This document shows positions 9,731-17,584 of a stretch of DNA of 64,000 nt, piece after piece. Made by a program: the position numbers and the translations under genes. The DNA lies in assembly GCF_003315485.1 (NCBI RefSeq), contig NZ_QNSE01000013.1, positions 80,094 through 144,093 on the forward strand. The letters run 5' to 3'. Position 1 is the stretch's first letter. Each line of letters begins with the position of its first letter. Below the pieces are notes generated by a model that saw only the letters and a program-made list of their open reading frames with translations, did no database searches and had not been told where the DNA came from. Source of the stretch: Marinomonas rhizomae (GTDB lineage: Bacteria > Pseudomonadota > Gammaproteobacteria > Pseudomonadales > Marinomonadaceae).

Positions 9731-10234
9731 ATGATTGTGAAACGAGTCTTACGCGTTTTACAGAGTACGGCAGATAACATAGCAGCAGCCACCCTTGCTG
9801 CTATGTTTATCATTTTCATCGTGCAGATTATCAGCCGTTACTTTTTTAATATGCCACTAGCATGGACCGAAGAAGTCTGTATCACCCTTTGGCTATGGTT
9901 AGTATTCTGGGCAAGTGCATTTTGCTTAAAAGAAAATGATCACATACGTTTTGATGTTTTGTATACGATATCGCCCCGTAAAATCCAAAGAGCATTCGCG
10001 CTCATAGCTGCTTTGGGTATTGCTGGGACTATGGCTTATGCATTTCTTCCAACTTGGGATTACATCTCGTTTTATAAAATTAAGAAAAGCGCAAACTTAC
10101 GCATTCCTTTGAATTATGTGTTCAGTATTTATGGCTTATTTATGATCGTGATCGTACTCCGTTATAGCTGGTCCGCCTTAACCCAAGTTTTTCCTCGGTT
10201 AAACTCTTTATTTTCTGACGAGAATCCGTCATGA
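9731..10234 (+). CDS. dctQ: TRAP transporter small membrane subunit, DctQ family
   Basis: A 167-residue four-helix membrane protein with hydrophobic segments at about 18-40, 52-70, 90-110 and 130-150. The Trp-rich WTEEVCITLWLWLVFW segment is typical of DctQ, and the small subunit scaffolds the DctM channel in the inner membrane. The start is seven bases after dctP, with GAGG six bases before the ATG. The stop overlaps the dctM start by four bases (ATGA), a sign of translational coupling in a dctP-dctQ-dctM operon. Confidence 0.9.
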   Translation: MIVKRVLRVLQSTADNIAAATLAAMFIIFIVQIISRYFFNMPLAWTEEVCITLWLWLVFWASAFCLKENDHIRFDVLYTISPRKIQRAFALIAALGIAGTMAYAFLPTWDYISFYKIKKSANLRIPLNYVFSIYGLFMIVIVLRYSWSALTQVFPRLNSLFSDENPS

Positions 10235-11526
10235 GCTTTGAATTTTCTCTTTGTCTATTAGTTGTATTTACTCTAGCGGCATTTGGTGCACCAATCGCAC
10301 TGTCTATGATAGTGGGTGCTATCGCTTACTTAGCTGCAAGCGGACAGGATATTGCGTTAGCAGGCGAACAAATTATCCAAGGGATTTACGGCAGCTTCAT
10401 TTTGCTTGCTGTTCCTTTGTTTATCGTTGCTGCAAATATCATGAATGCAGGCACCATATCAGAGCGTTTATTAAATTTTTGTGTTGCCATGGTTGGTCAC
10501 CTCCGTGGTGGCCTTGGTCATGTCAATGTCGTCTCAAGTCTTATATTTTCTGGCATGTCTGGCTCCGCTGTAGCGGATGCTGCAGGCGTTGGTAAGGTTG
10601 TCATTGAAATGATGACCAAGGGTAATCGCTATCCACCAGGTTACGCTGCAGCCATTACCGCCGCATCAGCGACCATTGGTCCGATTATTCCCCCTTCTAT
10701 TCCCATGGTTATCTATGCGTTAGTGTCTGGCGTATCGATTGGCTATCTTTTCATCGCTGGATTGGTGCCTGGACTGTTCATGGGGGTGGTTTTGATGGCG
10801 TTTAATGCCTATCAAGCACGTAAACTCAATATCAAGAAAGAACCCCGTATCCCGGCCAAAGAAATACCCAAAGTTGCTTGGCAAGCCTTTCCAGCACTTA
10901 TGATGCCTGCCATTCTGCTATATGGTATTTATGGTGGCGTCACCACACCAACAGAAGCTGCCGCTGTGGCGGCAGGCTATGCACTTTTATTGGCCGCTAC
11001 CGTGTATCGCTCCATCAGTTTCAAAGAGTTGGTGAGTGTCTTTAAGCAAAGCGCCTTATCTTCTGCTTCTGTTGGCTTAGTAATTAGTGCCGCGCTAATT
11101 TTCAATTACATAGTGTCCACAGAAAACATTCCAACCGTTGTGGCGAATACTTTAGTTGCTTGGGATTTATCACCCTTACAATTCATGATTGCAGTCAACG
11201 TACTATTTTTACTATTGGGTTGTTTGCTTGATACGGCAACCGTTGTCTTAGTCATAGTGCCACTGTTAATACCAGCTTGTCGTGAATTAGGCATTGATCT
11301 CATTCACTTTGGCGTTATTACGCTTGTGAATTTGATGATAGGCATGATTACTCCGCCTTACGGCATATTGCTGTTTGTTATCAATGGTACGACACGCATT
11401 CCGCTTGCGGATATCATAAAAGGTGTTTTACCTTTCACTGTCGTACTTCTATTTGCTCTAGTCATAATGACTGTATTTCCAGATTTAGTCTTATTTGTTC
11501 CAAGGCTTTTTGGTTATGCGGGGTAA
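10231..11526 (+). CDS. dctM: TRAP transporter large membrane subunit, DctM family
   Basis: The 431-residue ion-coupled transport channel of the TRAP system, with about twelve hydrophobic segments. Family hallmarks are the FSGMSGSAVADAAGVG segment (about 108-125), ATIGPIIPPSIPMVIY (about 148-163), the TTPTEAAAVAAGYAL loop and a late GMITPPYG motif. The length equals the family norm. It is the last gene of the kinase-dctPQM operon. The transcript runs into a long hairpin shared with the convergent hutC gene. Confidence 0.93.
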   Translation: MSFEFSLCLLVVFTLAAFGAPIALSMIVGAIAYLAASGQDIALAGEQIIQGIYGSFILLAVPLFIVAANIMNAGTISERLLNFCVAMVGHLRGGLGHVNVVSSLIFSGMSGSAVADAAGVGKVVIEMMTKGNRYPPGYAAAITAASATIGPIIPPSIPMVIYALVSGVSIGYLFIAGLVPGLFMGVVLMAFNAYQARKLNIKKEPRIPAKEIPKVAWQAFPALMMPAILLYGIYGGVTTPTEAAAVAAGYALLLAATVYRSISFKELVSVFKQSALSSASVGLVISAALIFNYIVSTENIPTVVANTLVAWDLSPLQFMIAVNVLFLLLGCLLDTATVVLVIVPLLIPACRELGIDLIHFGVITLVNLMIGMITPPYGILLFVINGTTRIPLADIIKGVLPFTVVLLFALVIMTVFPDLVLFVPRLFGYAG

Positions 11527-11537
11527 TGGTGACATGG

Positions 11538-11583
11538 CATAAGACCCAACATATACGACCGTATTTATGTGTTGGGGCTTATG
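11538..11583. terminator. Long hairpin between convergent dctM and hutC
   Basis: Arms CATAAGACCCAACA (11538-11551) and TGTTGGGGCTTATG (11570-11583) pair over 14 bases with one mismatch. The 18-base loop itself contains TACG and CGTA. There is no long T run on either side, so it may act as a bidirectional, partly factor-dependent terminator or mRNA end stabiliser. Confidence 0.6.
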
Positions 11584-11622
11584 TGGAACTGTGTTGAAAT
11601 GATTCAATATTGTATTAAAAAC

Positions 11623-12390
11623 TTAACGACCAAAATGTCCGAATAATTGAAAACGCGATCCAGGGTGAAGTAACCGGGCTGCGGTGACAATATCATCGCC
11701 AGCCCAAGTACGACGTTTGATTTGTAAGCAAGGCTCTGATGTTTGAACTTGTAAACGCTCGCACTCGATGTCATTAGGTAAAACAGCTTCTACAAGATGT
11801 TCTCCCTCTGTCATAGGTGCAACACTCATCAAGTATTCGTAAGGCGTATACTTAGCAAAATCTTGCTTGTCATAATCTGGCGCTAACGTCGCGTTAACAA
11901 TGCGCTCTTCTATTTGAATCGGTAAATCGTTTTCGAAGTGCAATACCACTGAGCGGAAAATTCCATGATTAGTTCGCACACCTAGCGTCATCGCCTCTTC
12001 CATTGTCGCTTTGGCGGATTCCAGAACTAATAATTCAGAGCGATGCTTATGACCGCGGGCAGCGACTTCTTCTGCGATATTATGAACCTCAAAAAGTGCC
12101 GAATGTGCTTTTTTCTCGGCAACAAAGGTTCCCAGTCCCTGATGACGAACAAGATAGCCTTCTGCCGTCAATTCTCGCAATGCACGATTCACTGTCATAC
12201 GACTCACACCCAACGCTTTCACCACTTCGGCTTCAGAGGGAACACGTTGATTTGTTTGCCACTCACCAGAAGAAATCTTCATCGTAATTGCTTGCTTCAA
12301 TTTGGCGTATATCGGCAAAGGAGCATCCGGTAAATCATCAAACAAATTAATCAAATTAGAAGTTGTTACGTCAGACACTAAGGTTTCCAT
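11623..12390 (-). CDS. hutC: Histidine utilisation repressor HutC
   Basis: A 255-residue GntR/HutC-family repressor: N-terminal winged helix at about 28-95 (PLPIYAKLKQAI, SEAEVVKALGVSRMTVNRALREL, GTFVAEKK) and C-terminal UTRA effector domain from about 115. Conserved UTRA features are IEERIVNA and CLQIKRRTW. In the family, urocanate binding releases HutC from hut promoters. It lies about 5 kb from the hut operons, with the sugar-acid TRAP module in between, but the operator-like sequences at 4150, 4334 and 12447 tie them together. No strong ribosome binding site precedes the ATG at 12390. Confidence 0.93.
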   Translation of the reverse strand: METLVSDVTTSNLINLFDDLPDAPLPIYAKLKQAITMKISSGEWQTNQRVPSEAEVVKALGVSRMTVNRALRELTAEGYLVRHQGLGTFVAEKKAHSALFEVHNIAEEVAARGHKHRSELLVLESAKATMEEAMTLGVRTNHGIFRSVVLHFENDLPIQIEERIVNATLAPDYDKQDFAKYTPYEYLMSVAPMTEGEHLVEAVLPNDIECERLQVQTSEPCLQIKRRTWAGDDIVTAARLLHPGSRFQLFGHFGR

Positions 12391-12446
12391 ATAGTCATAT
12401 GTTTATAAAAATTTCGATTATAGGTAATAATAGCAAATAACCAGCC

Positions 12447-12456
12447 TGTCTATACA
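12447..12456. promoter_or_regulatory. Putative HutC autoregulatory operator
   Basis: TGTCTATACA, reading TTGTATAGACAG on the minus strand, differs from the two hut operon sites mainly at one half-site base and shares the flanking TTAATTG with the hutU site. It lies 57-66 bases upstream of the hutC start, the same distance as the site before hutU, consistent with self-repression. Confidence 0.6.
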
Positions 12457-12471
12457 ATTAAATCCGCAGCA

Positions 12472-13131
12472 TTAAATTGGTATCATCCACAATGCTGCCA
12501 ACCAAGAAAGCCCCATCAAGAGAGAGAAAATAACTCCCCAGCGCGGGGTTTTGACTTCGGTCGATATCATTATGAAATGCTTCTTACGACCGCGAACCAT
12601 GGCATCAATAAGTCGCTCTTTAAGACATAATTCATGATAAAGAACAGCCAACACATGCACGACGACTAAACCCAGTAAAACATTAGGCAAAAAGTGGTGG
12701 ATAGACGCTAGTTTAGCGGCTAATTCTTCTGAAATGAGGCCATTGAACGGCCCAAACCAAAACACTTCATCGCTTGTAAACAACCCAGTTCCCCACTGTA
12801 TAGAAAGTACAAGTAACAAAACCACCACCATTAATGCACCAACAGGGTTATGTCCTAGGTACTTTTGGGGACGACCAGATAACAAGGATATAGCAAAGCG
12901 TAAGACGATTTTGGGGCTTCTCACAAACTGACTAAAACGTGCGTAGTAAGATCCATAAAAACCATACAGTACTCGTGCAATAATTACCGCAGACAAGCTA
13001 TAACCCATGTAAAAATGGTACTGCACATAATCACCGTCTGACTTTCCAGTAATAATCAAACCCGTGAACAATAGTACAATCAACCAATGGCTAACACGAA
13101 TTGGCCAGTCCCACACTAATGTCGATTTCAT
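12472..13131 (-). CDS. Cytochrome b561-type membrane protein
   Basis: A 219-residue integral membrane di-haem cytochrome b of the family that includes Ni,Fe-hydrogenase b subunits. Four or five hydrophobic segments are visible. Candidate haem ligands are the His in WPIRVSHWLIV near residue 15, the His in YHFYMGYS near 40, and the His pair around HHFLPN and VVVHVLAVLYH near 150-175. Start ATG 13131 (MKSTLVWDWP) is preferred over an upstream start at 13173 because GAGGAA precedes it. No cytochrome c or dehydrogenase partner is adjacent, so its electron donor is unknown. It lies upstream of hutC on the same strand, probably by chance. Confidence 0.8.
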   Translation of the reverse strand: MKSTLVWDWPIRVSHWLIVLLFTGLIITGKSDGDYVQYHFYMGYSLSAVIIARVLYGFYGSYYARFSQFVRSPKIVLRFAISLLSGRPQKYLGHNPVGALMVVVLLLVLSIQWGTGLFTSDEVFWFGPFNGLISEELAAKLASIHHFLPNVLLGLVVVHVLAVLYHELCLKERLIDAMVRGRKKHFIMISTEVKTPRWGVIFSLLMGLSWLAALWMIPI

Positions 13132-13307
13132 TTTTACGTTCCTCTGTCTGGATACACTAGCACCACGTTTCATTATTGCTCAAAAATCCCTCCTTGCTAA
13201 AAAGTGACATTAAACACTATGCTGTGAAAAGCAAGATTATGATTATCTAATTTACGTAATTAGTAGATAGACTCCTCTTTAAATGTACCATTAAGGTTGA
13301 GGTATGT

Positions 13308-14339
13308 ATGCTTGTCATTCTATTCCTGATCACGTTTTTTATCGTCGTTTTTGTAGCGTATTTTTGTTTATTCAGAGACCACTTTTTTAGCCGACAAAAT
13401 GCGATTATCAATGCACCTATAGAGGCAATCACTGAAGACCTCAGTGACCTTACCAATTGGCAAAACTGGCTACCTTGGCTCATATTTGAGCCTGATGCGG
13501 ACATTGATTACCAATACTCAAACTCAGGCATTCATTCAGTTCTTCCTTCCAGCTTAGTATGGCAAGGCAAGCTAATTAAAAATGGGCATATCACATTAGA
13601 GCCAGCGCGCTCGGGCGTACATTATTTCCATACCTTATTAGAGGCGCCAGCATTCTATCCAAAAGATGTGCATTTCAATATCGACCTAACCAAGCAAAAA
13701 AGTCGCACTTTAATCACCCTCCAAATAACCAGTAAATTGCCTTTTTACAGCCGTTGGAAGCAAAAGAATTACCGCTTTCGTGCAGAAAAAGACGCCGAGC
13801 TCACCTTACTTAAACTATTAGCTCATCTAAACAAATATAACGCTACACCAGACCATGAATACAAAGCACCAATTTTTAAATGGTTAAAACAAACCAAACT
13901 AGACAATATTGATGCAGTGACTCGACCATTCGTGGTGAATAACCAACCCATGTCACAAAAGATGGATCAGGGCTTCCGCGATTTAATTACCGAGCTTGGT
14001 CCAGAAAATCCACCTGCGGGCCCCAGTTTCGCGTTATACAAAAAAGCGGACATTGCTTACCATTACTTTTCTGGTCGATTAGGCATTCCCGTACAGAACC
14101 TTGTACCATGTGAACTCTGTCCTGAACGCATTGTCTTACCGGGCAACTATTTACACCTACGCTATGTTGGTGGCTATCAAAACTTATCTTTAGCATGGCA
14201 TGTGCTTTACAATTTTATGAGATTACACAATTTAAAGCCCCATCGACGACATTACGGTGTAGAAGTTTTTGAAGCTGGGCCCATACAAAAAAATAGCTCA
14301 AAGGATTATGTGACTTCGGTGTACTTACCCATCAAATAA
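13308..14339 (+). CDS. Membrane-anchored SRPBCC plus GyrI-like effector-binding protein
   Basis: A 343-residue protein with one N-terminal membrane helix (about 2-24). It is followed by a START/polyketide-cyclase-like domain (about 30-170, with the NAPIEAITEDLSDLTNWQNW beginning typical of SRPBCC proteins) and a C-terminal GyrI-like/AraC effector-binding domain (about 185-340, ending YGVEVFEAGP..YVTSVYLPIK). GAGG precedes the ATG. Related proteins are widespread but of unknown function; the fold suggests binding of a small hydrophobic ligand at the membrane. It is followed 76 bases later by a small membrane protein on the same strand. Confidence 0.7.
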   Translation: MLVILFLITFFIVVFVAYFCLFRDHFFSRQNAIINAPIEAITEDLSDLTNWQNWLPWLIFEPDADIDYQYSNSGIHSVLPSSLVWQGKLIKNGHITLEPARSGVHYFHTLLEAPAFYPKDVHFNIDLTKQKSRTLITLQITSKLPFYSRWKQKNYRFRAEKDAELTLLKLLAHLNKYNATPDHEYKAPIFKWLKQTKLDNIDAVTRPFVVNNQPMSQKMDQGFRDLITELGPENPPAGPSFALYKKADIAYHYFSGRLGIPVQNLVPCELCPERIVLPGNYLHLRYVGGYQNLSLAWHVLYNFMRLHNLKPHRRHYGVEVFEAGPIQKNSSKDYVTSVYLPIK

Positions 14340-14415
14340 TTGGCTTCGAGACTGTTTTATGGGAAGGTCTTTTTTCGAATACTCTCTTTTTAATAAAACG
14401 TAAGGAAATACAAAC

Positions 14416-14613
14416 GTGACAAAGCTTTACCCTCTTATAGACAGTTTAATTCGCATTATGCTAACCATCGCATTTTTCTATATTTTTAAACATTTTTTGA
14501 ATGTGGAAAATGATTTGTTATTAGCCTTCATTTCTGTGCTTTGCGGATTCGTAACTTTTCGTATTTTGATCTTTGCTTTCAATAAAATGATTACTAAAAA
14601 AAGCCCTGAGTGA
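14416..14613 (+). CDS. Small two-helix membrane protein, unknown function
   Basis: A 65-residue protein beginning at GTG 14416, with AAGGA nine bases upstream. Two hydrophobic stretches at about 10-27 and 33-53 are joined by a short acidic turn (NVENDLL), and the tail is positively charged (NKMITKKSPE). No family is recognised. The good ribosome binding site and position directly after the SRPBCC gene support a real gene co-transcribed with it. Confidence 0.6.
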   Translation: MTKLYPLIDSLIRIMLTIAFFYIFKHFLNVENDLLLAFISVLCGFVTFRILIFAFNKMITKKSPE

Positions 14614-14716
14614 CGACGAGTTGAGCGTATTCTAATCGCTTATTTCCCCCTGAAAACACCATAATGCAGACTTAACGGATATAAGCCCTGTGTTCCTGAT
14701 CACACTTGTAAAAAAT

Positions 14717-16012
14717 ATGAGTTTCTCTATGACAACACTCTATCAAGAACACCTTAACGCCCTCATCAATCGCTATGAAAACGCCATGGCGCATTTTGGC
14801 CTAGACGCCATTGTTTTAGCCTCAGGGGAAAAAAGCTATTACTTTCAGGATGATCACGCTCATCCTTACCATGCCTATTCAGGAGCGCAACAATGGCTTC
14901 CTTTTAGCCTTGGAGCAGAAACTTACATTGTGCTAAAGGCGAGTGAAAAACCAACCTTAATATGGCCTATCCGTGATGATTTTTGGCATGCTCCAAACCC
15001 TGTCCCTAATGGCGATTGGCAGCAAGGTTGGAACATTATAACCGCGAAAAAAACCGACAAATGGTTTATCGATTTACCTAAAAGAACCGCTTGGCTTGGC
15101 CCACAAGCAATGCCATTCGCTGTCGCTTGTGACGGCTTAAAAGCCTATGTAGATTTTGCTAAAGCGGTCAAAACTGACTTCGAAATTAAAGCTATGCGCC
15201 AAGCAAGCGTACGTGGCGCAGCTGGCCATACAGCAGCAAAAGAAGCTTTCTTAGCGGGCATGAGCGAACTAGAAATCCATCTCGCCTTTTTAACAGCCAG
15301 CCAACAAAGCGCTTTCCAAGAACCTTATCCAGGTATTGTTGGTTTGGACGAACACGCCGCAGTACTGCATTATGAACATAAATCCATAGAACAAGTTACC
15401 AACTCTCGCACTTTATTGATTGATGCGGGCGCTAACGAGCACGGTTATGCCAGCGATATTACTCGTACCTTTACTCGCCACAATGATGACTTTAACGCCT
15501 TGATCAAGGATCTAGATACGATGGAGCAACAGCTTTGCCGTAGCGCAATATCTGGCGTTAATTTCAAAGACTTACATCAAGATACTCTTGCGGGCATTGC
15601 AACATTACTTTTTGAACATAAAATTTGTACTTTAAGTGTGGAAGAACAATTAGCTAAACAGATCCCACAGGTTTTCTTTCCCCACGGGTTGGGGCACTTG
15701 CTTGGCCTACAAGTTCATGATGTAGGCGGACACCAAATAGACAAATCGGGCACATTAAGCAAACCAGACGACAGTGCTCCCTTCTTACGTTTAACTCGAA
15801 CACTAGAAAAAAACATGGTGATCACTATTGAGCCAGGGTTGTACTTCATTCCAATGTTAATAGAAAAAATGCAGGCAGAAGTATCGAACCACGGCTGTGA
15901 TATGGCTCGCATTCAGCACTTTCTACCTTACGGAGGTATTCGAATTGAAGACAATGTGGTGGTAAAAAATGACTTACCAGTGAACTTAACACGTGAAACT
16001 GGGCTTACCTGA
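14717..16012 (+). CDS. pepQ: Xaa-Pro dipeptidase (prolidase)
   Basis: Cytoplasmic metallopeptidase that cleaves dipeptides with C-terminal proline. It aligns along its whole length with E. coli PepQ as remembered. Metal ligands of the pita-bread fold appear in order: Asp in LLIDAGANEHGYASDITRT (two Asp), His in FPHGLGHLLGLQVHD, Glu in ITIEPGLYF and Glu in GGIRIEDNVV. The start is uncertain. ATG 14717 (MSFSMTT) and ATG 14729 (MTTLYQEH) both fit the E. coli length, and neither has a strong ribosome binding site. The gene stands alone, convergent with the LacI regulator, with a hairpin between them. Confidence 0.93.
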   Translation: MSFSMTTLYQEHLNALINRYENAMAHFGLDAIVLASGEKSYYFQDDHAHPYHAYSGAQQWLPFSLGAETYIVLKASEKPTLIWPIRDDFWHAPNPVPNGDWQQGWNIITAKKTDKWFIDLPKRTAWLGPQAMPFAVACDGLKAYVDFAKAVKTDFEIKAMRQASVRGAAGHTAAKEAFLAGMSELEIHLAFLTASQQSAFQEPYPGIVGLDEHAAVLHYEHKSIEQVTNSRTLLIDAGANEHGYASDITRTFTRHNDDFNALIKDLDTMEQQLCRSAISGVNFKDLHQDTLAGIATLLFEHKICTLSVEEQLAKQIPQVFFPHGLGHLLGLQVHDVGGHQIDKSGTLSKPDDSAPFLRLTRTLEKNMVITIEPGLYFIPMLIEKMQAEVSNHGCDMARIQHFLPYGGIRIEDNVVVKNDLPVNLTRETGLT

Positions 16013-16095
16013 TAAAAGCAATAAATCTCGATTTACTATCTAAACTGTCTGACTTTCGTAATATTAGGTCTTAATGCAATGACCTTAATTCCAAC

Positions 16096-16139
16096 AAGTG
16101 GCTGCAAACAATAGGGAGAGAACTTGTTTACAGCCACTT
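16096..16139. terminator. Hairpin between convergent pepQ and the LacI regulator
   Basis: Sixteen-base arms AAGTGGCTGCAAACAA (16096-16111) and TTGTTTACAGCCACTT (16124-16139), with one mismatch and a 12-base loop. It is placed as a bidirectional terminator, though neither side has a clear T run. Confidence 0.6.
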
Positions 16140-16144
16140 CCTTA

Positions 16145-17200
16145 CTAGACATTTTCTGAAATACATATATCAAACTGTAATGTCGTTGCCTCAGGGCGAC
16201 CTTTTAATGGGCGTTCAGGGTCAACCATTTCATCAATCAAACGAGTTGATAGTCGTTGCCTAGGATGAGAGATGACCATATTAAGTAAACCATCTAATAA
16301 CGCCGTACGTGTTTTGTCTGTAAGTTCATTACATACCACTATTAAATCCTGCGCTTGCTTCACGCTTTTCAGTACATTCAACATACCTTCTACACCACCA
16401 CCAGCGCAGTACAGCCCGACTAGATCAGGGTTGTGCTTTAATAACTCCAGTGTCGCCTCTTCAGCTAGTGACGCATCTTCTAAGCTCACAACCGCTTCTA
16501 CAATTTGAAACTGCGGTGCATTTTCACGACAATAGGAACGAAAACTAACTTCGCACAATTCTTGGCATAAATAACGATGGCTTCCCATAATAATGCCAAT
16601 TTTTCCTTCTTTGGGGCCTAATTGGGTAATCGCCCATGCAGCGGCACGTCCTGCTGAGCGGTTATCTATACCTATAGAACCAGCTCTATCTATGGCCGTC
16701 ACATCACTTAATAAGGTGAAAACAGGAACGCCCATTGCCTGAGTTTCTTCAATAGATTGATTAACTCGCGGATGATCCGCGGTGACAACAGCAATCGCAT
16801 CCACTTGATGACGAAGCTGCTCAATGGCTTGCATTACAGCCCGCGGAGTTAATTCTTCTAAAAAGTGTATTACCGGTATAATTTCTGCTTGTTCATTTTC
16901 GGCACATGCAACTCGGAGAGATTCTGCTAATTCCCGATAAAATAAACTCGCATAGCGCTGTAAAATAAAACCTAATTTTTTCTCTCGCCCTTGCCTATCT
17001 AAACGCATGCGTATCAAGTTGGCGCCATGAAAGCCTAAGGTTTGTGCGGCCTCCAGTACGCGCTCGATGGTTTTCACCTTCACTTTGGCTCGACCATTAA
17101 TCACTCGATCAACTGTCGCGACTCCAACACCTGCTTCTTTTGCCACTTGCGCCAAGGTGACTTTTCGTGATGCTTTTTTATTTTTGATAGTTTCTATCAT
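16145..17200 (-). CDS. LacI-family transcriptional regulator
   Basis: A 351-residue LacI/GalR regulator: N-terminal HTH with hinge at about 15-70 (VTLAQVAKEAGVGVATVDRVINGRAKVK) and a type I periplasmic-binding-protein-like domain of the ribose-binding-protein subgroup from about 75 to the end. ATG 17200 is preferred over a TTG at 17212; a weak GAGTG precedes it. It is divergent from the inositol-dehydrogenase-like gene and so is its probable regulator. A 15-base palindrome with TGATAG/CTATCA arms covers its start codon region, suggesting autorepression. The ligand is probably a sugar or cyclitol that the binding protein at 19665 also recognises (inference). Confidence 0.9.
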   Translation of the reverse strand: MIETIKNKKASRKVTLAQVAKEAGVGVATVDRVINGRAKVKVKTIERVLEAAQTLGFHGANLIRMRLDRQGREKKLGFILQRYASLFYRELAESLRVACAENEQAEIIPVIHFLEELTPRAVMQAIEQLRHQVDAIAVVTADHPRVNQSIEETQAMGVPVFTLLSDVTAIDRAGSIGIDNRSAGRAAAWAITQLGPKEGKIGIIMGSHRYLCQELCEVSFRSYCRENAPQFQIVEAVVSLEDASLAEEATLELLKHNPDLVGLYCAGGGVEGMLNVLKSVKQAQDLIVVCNELTDKTRTALLDGLLNMVISHPRQRLSTRLIDEMVDPERPLKGRPEATTLQFDICISENV

Positions 17201-17240
17201 ATTTGCACTCAACTTTTTTGATATTTGTGATAGTAAATCA
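17185..17240. promoter_or_regulatory. TGATAG-type palindromes at the LacI regulator start
   Basis: TGATAGTTTCTATCA (17185-17199) is a perfect-arm palindrome ending at the base before the start codon position. TGATAGTAAATCA (17228-17240) lies 28 bases upstream. Together with the ACTATCA repeats at 17544 and 17553 they look like the operator set of this regulator. Confidence 0.5.
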
Positions 17241-17357
17241 TGTCATTTACTTTTTTTATTTCAATATTTAGAGAATACTCCAAATCAATCTAATTGGCGG
17301 ACAAAAAATGTACGCTTCAAGATACAGAATAACAATATTATAAAAACAACACTAAAA

Positions 17358-17380
17358 TTGATAAAACTCTTTTTTATCAA
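17358..17380 (+). promoter_or_regulatory. Perfect hairpin just before a small reading frame
   Basis: TTGATAAAA (17358-17366) and TTTTATCAA (17372-17380) form a 9-base stem with a 5-base loop. It ends seven bases before the GGAG of the small frame at 17398. It could be an operator, a terminator-like element or a translation control hairpin. Confidence 0.4.
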
Positions 17381-17397
17381 TTGATTGGAGAATAAAA

Positions 17398-17499
17398 ATG
17401 AAAAAAATCATCACCAATAAATTGTCGTTCTTATCCGTATCTATTTTTCCACATCCGACTCATCTCATTTTTGCTCATTCAATTAACAACAAACTTTAG
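17398..17499 (+). CDS. Small signal-peptide-like reading frame (leader or decayed gene start)
   Basis: A 33-codon frame from ATG 17398, with TTGGAG eight bases upstream. It begins MKKIITNKLSFLSVSIF, which reads like the charged and hydrophobic start of an exported protein. It then continues with a His/Pro-rich stretch and a TAG at 17497. It lies in the 384-base gap between the LacI regulator and the dehydrogenase. It could be a leader peptide, a small exported protein, or the surviving 5' end of a lost periplasmic-binding-protein gene. No family recognised. Confidence 0.3.
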   Translation: MKKIITNKLSFLSVSIFPHPTHLIFAHSINNKL

Positions 17500-17543
17500 C
17501 TCACCTTCAATTAAGCAACATCGTACCTGAACTAATTGTTTAC

Positions 17544-17559
17544 TATCAAAACTATCATT
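17544..17559. promoter_or_regulatory. Direct ACTATCA repeats before the dehydrogenase gene
   Basis: Two copies of ACTATCA (17544-17550, 17553-17559) nine bases apart, 26 bases before the start at 17585. They share the TGATAG half-site with the palindromes at the LacI gene. The rest of the 17201-17584 gap holds the hairpin and small frame listed separately. Confidence 0.4.
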
Positions 17560-17584
17560 TTTATATCTTTTCAGAGGAAATTTC

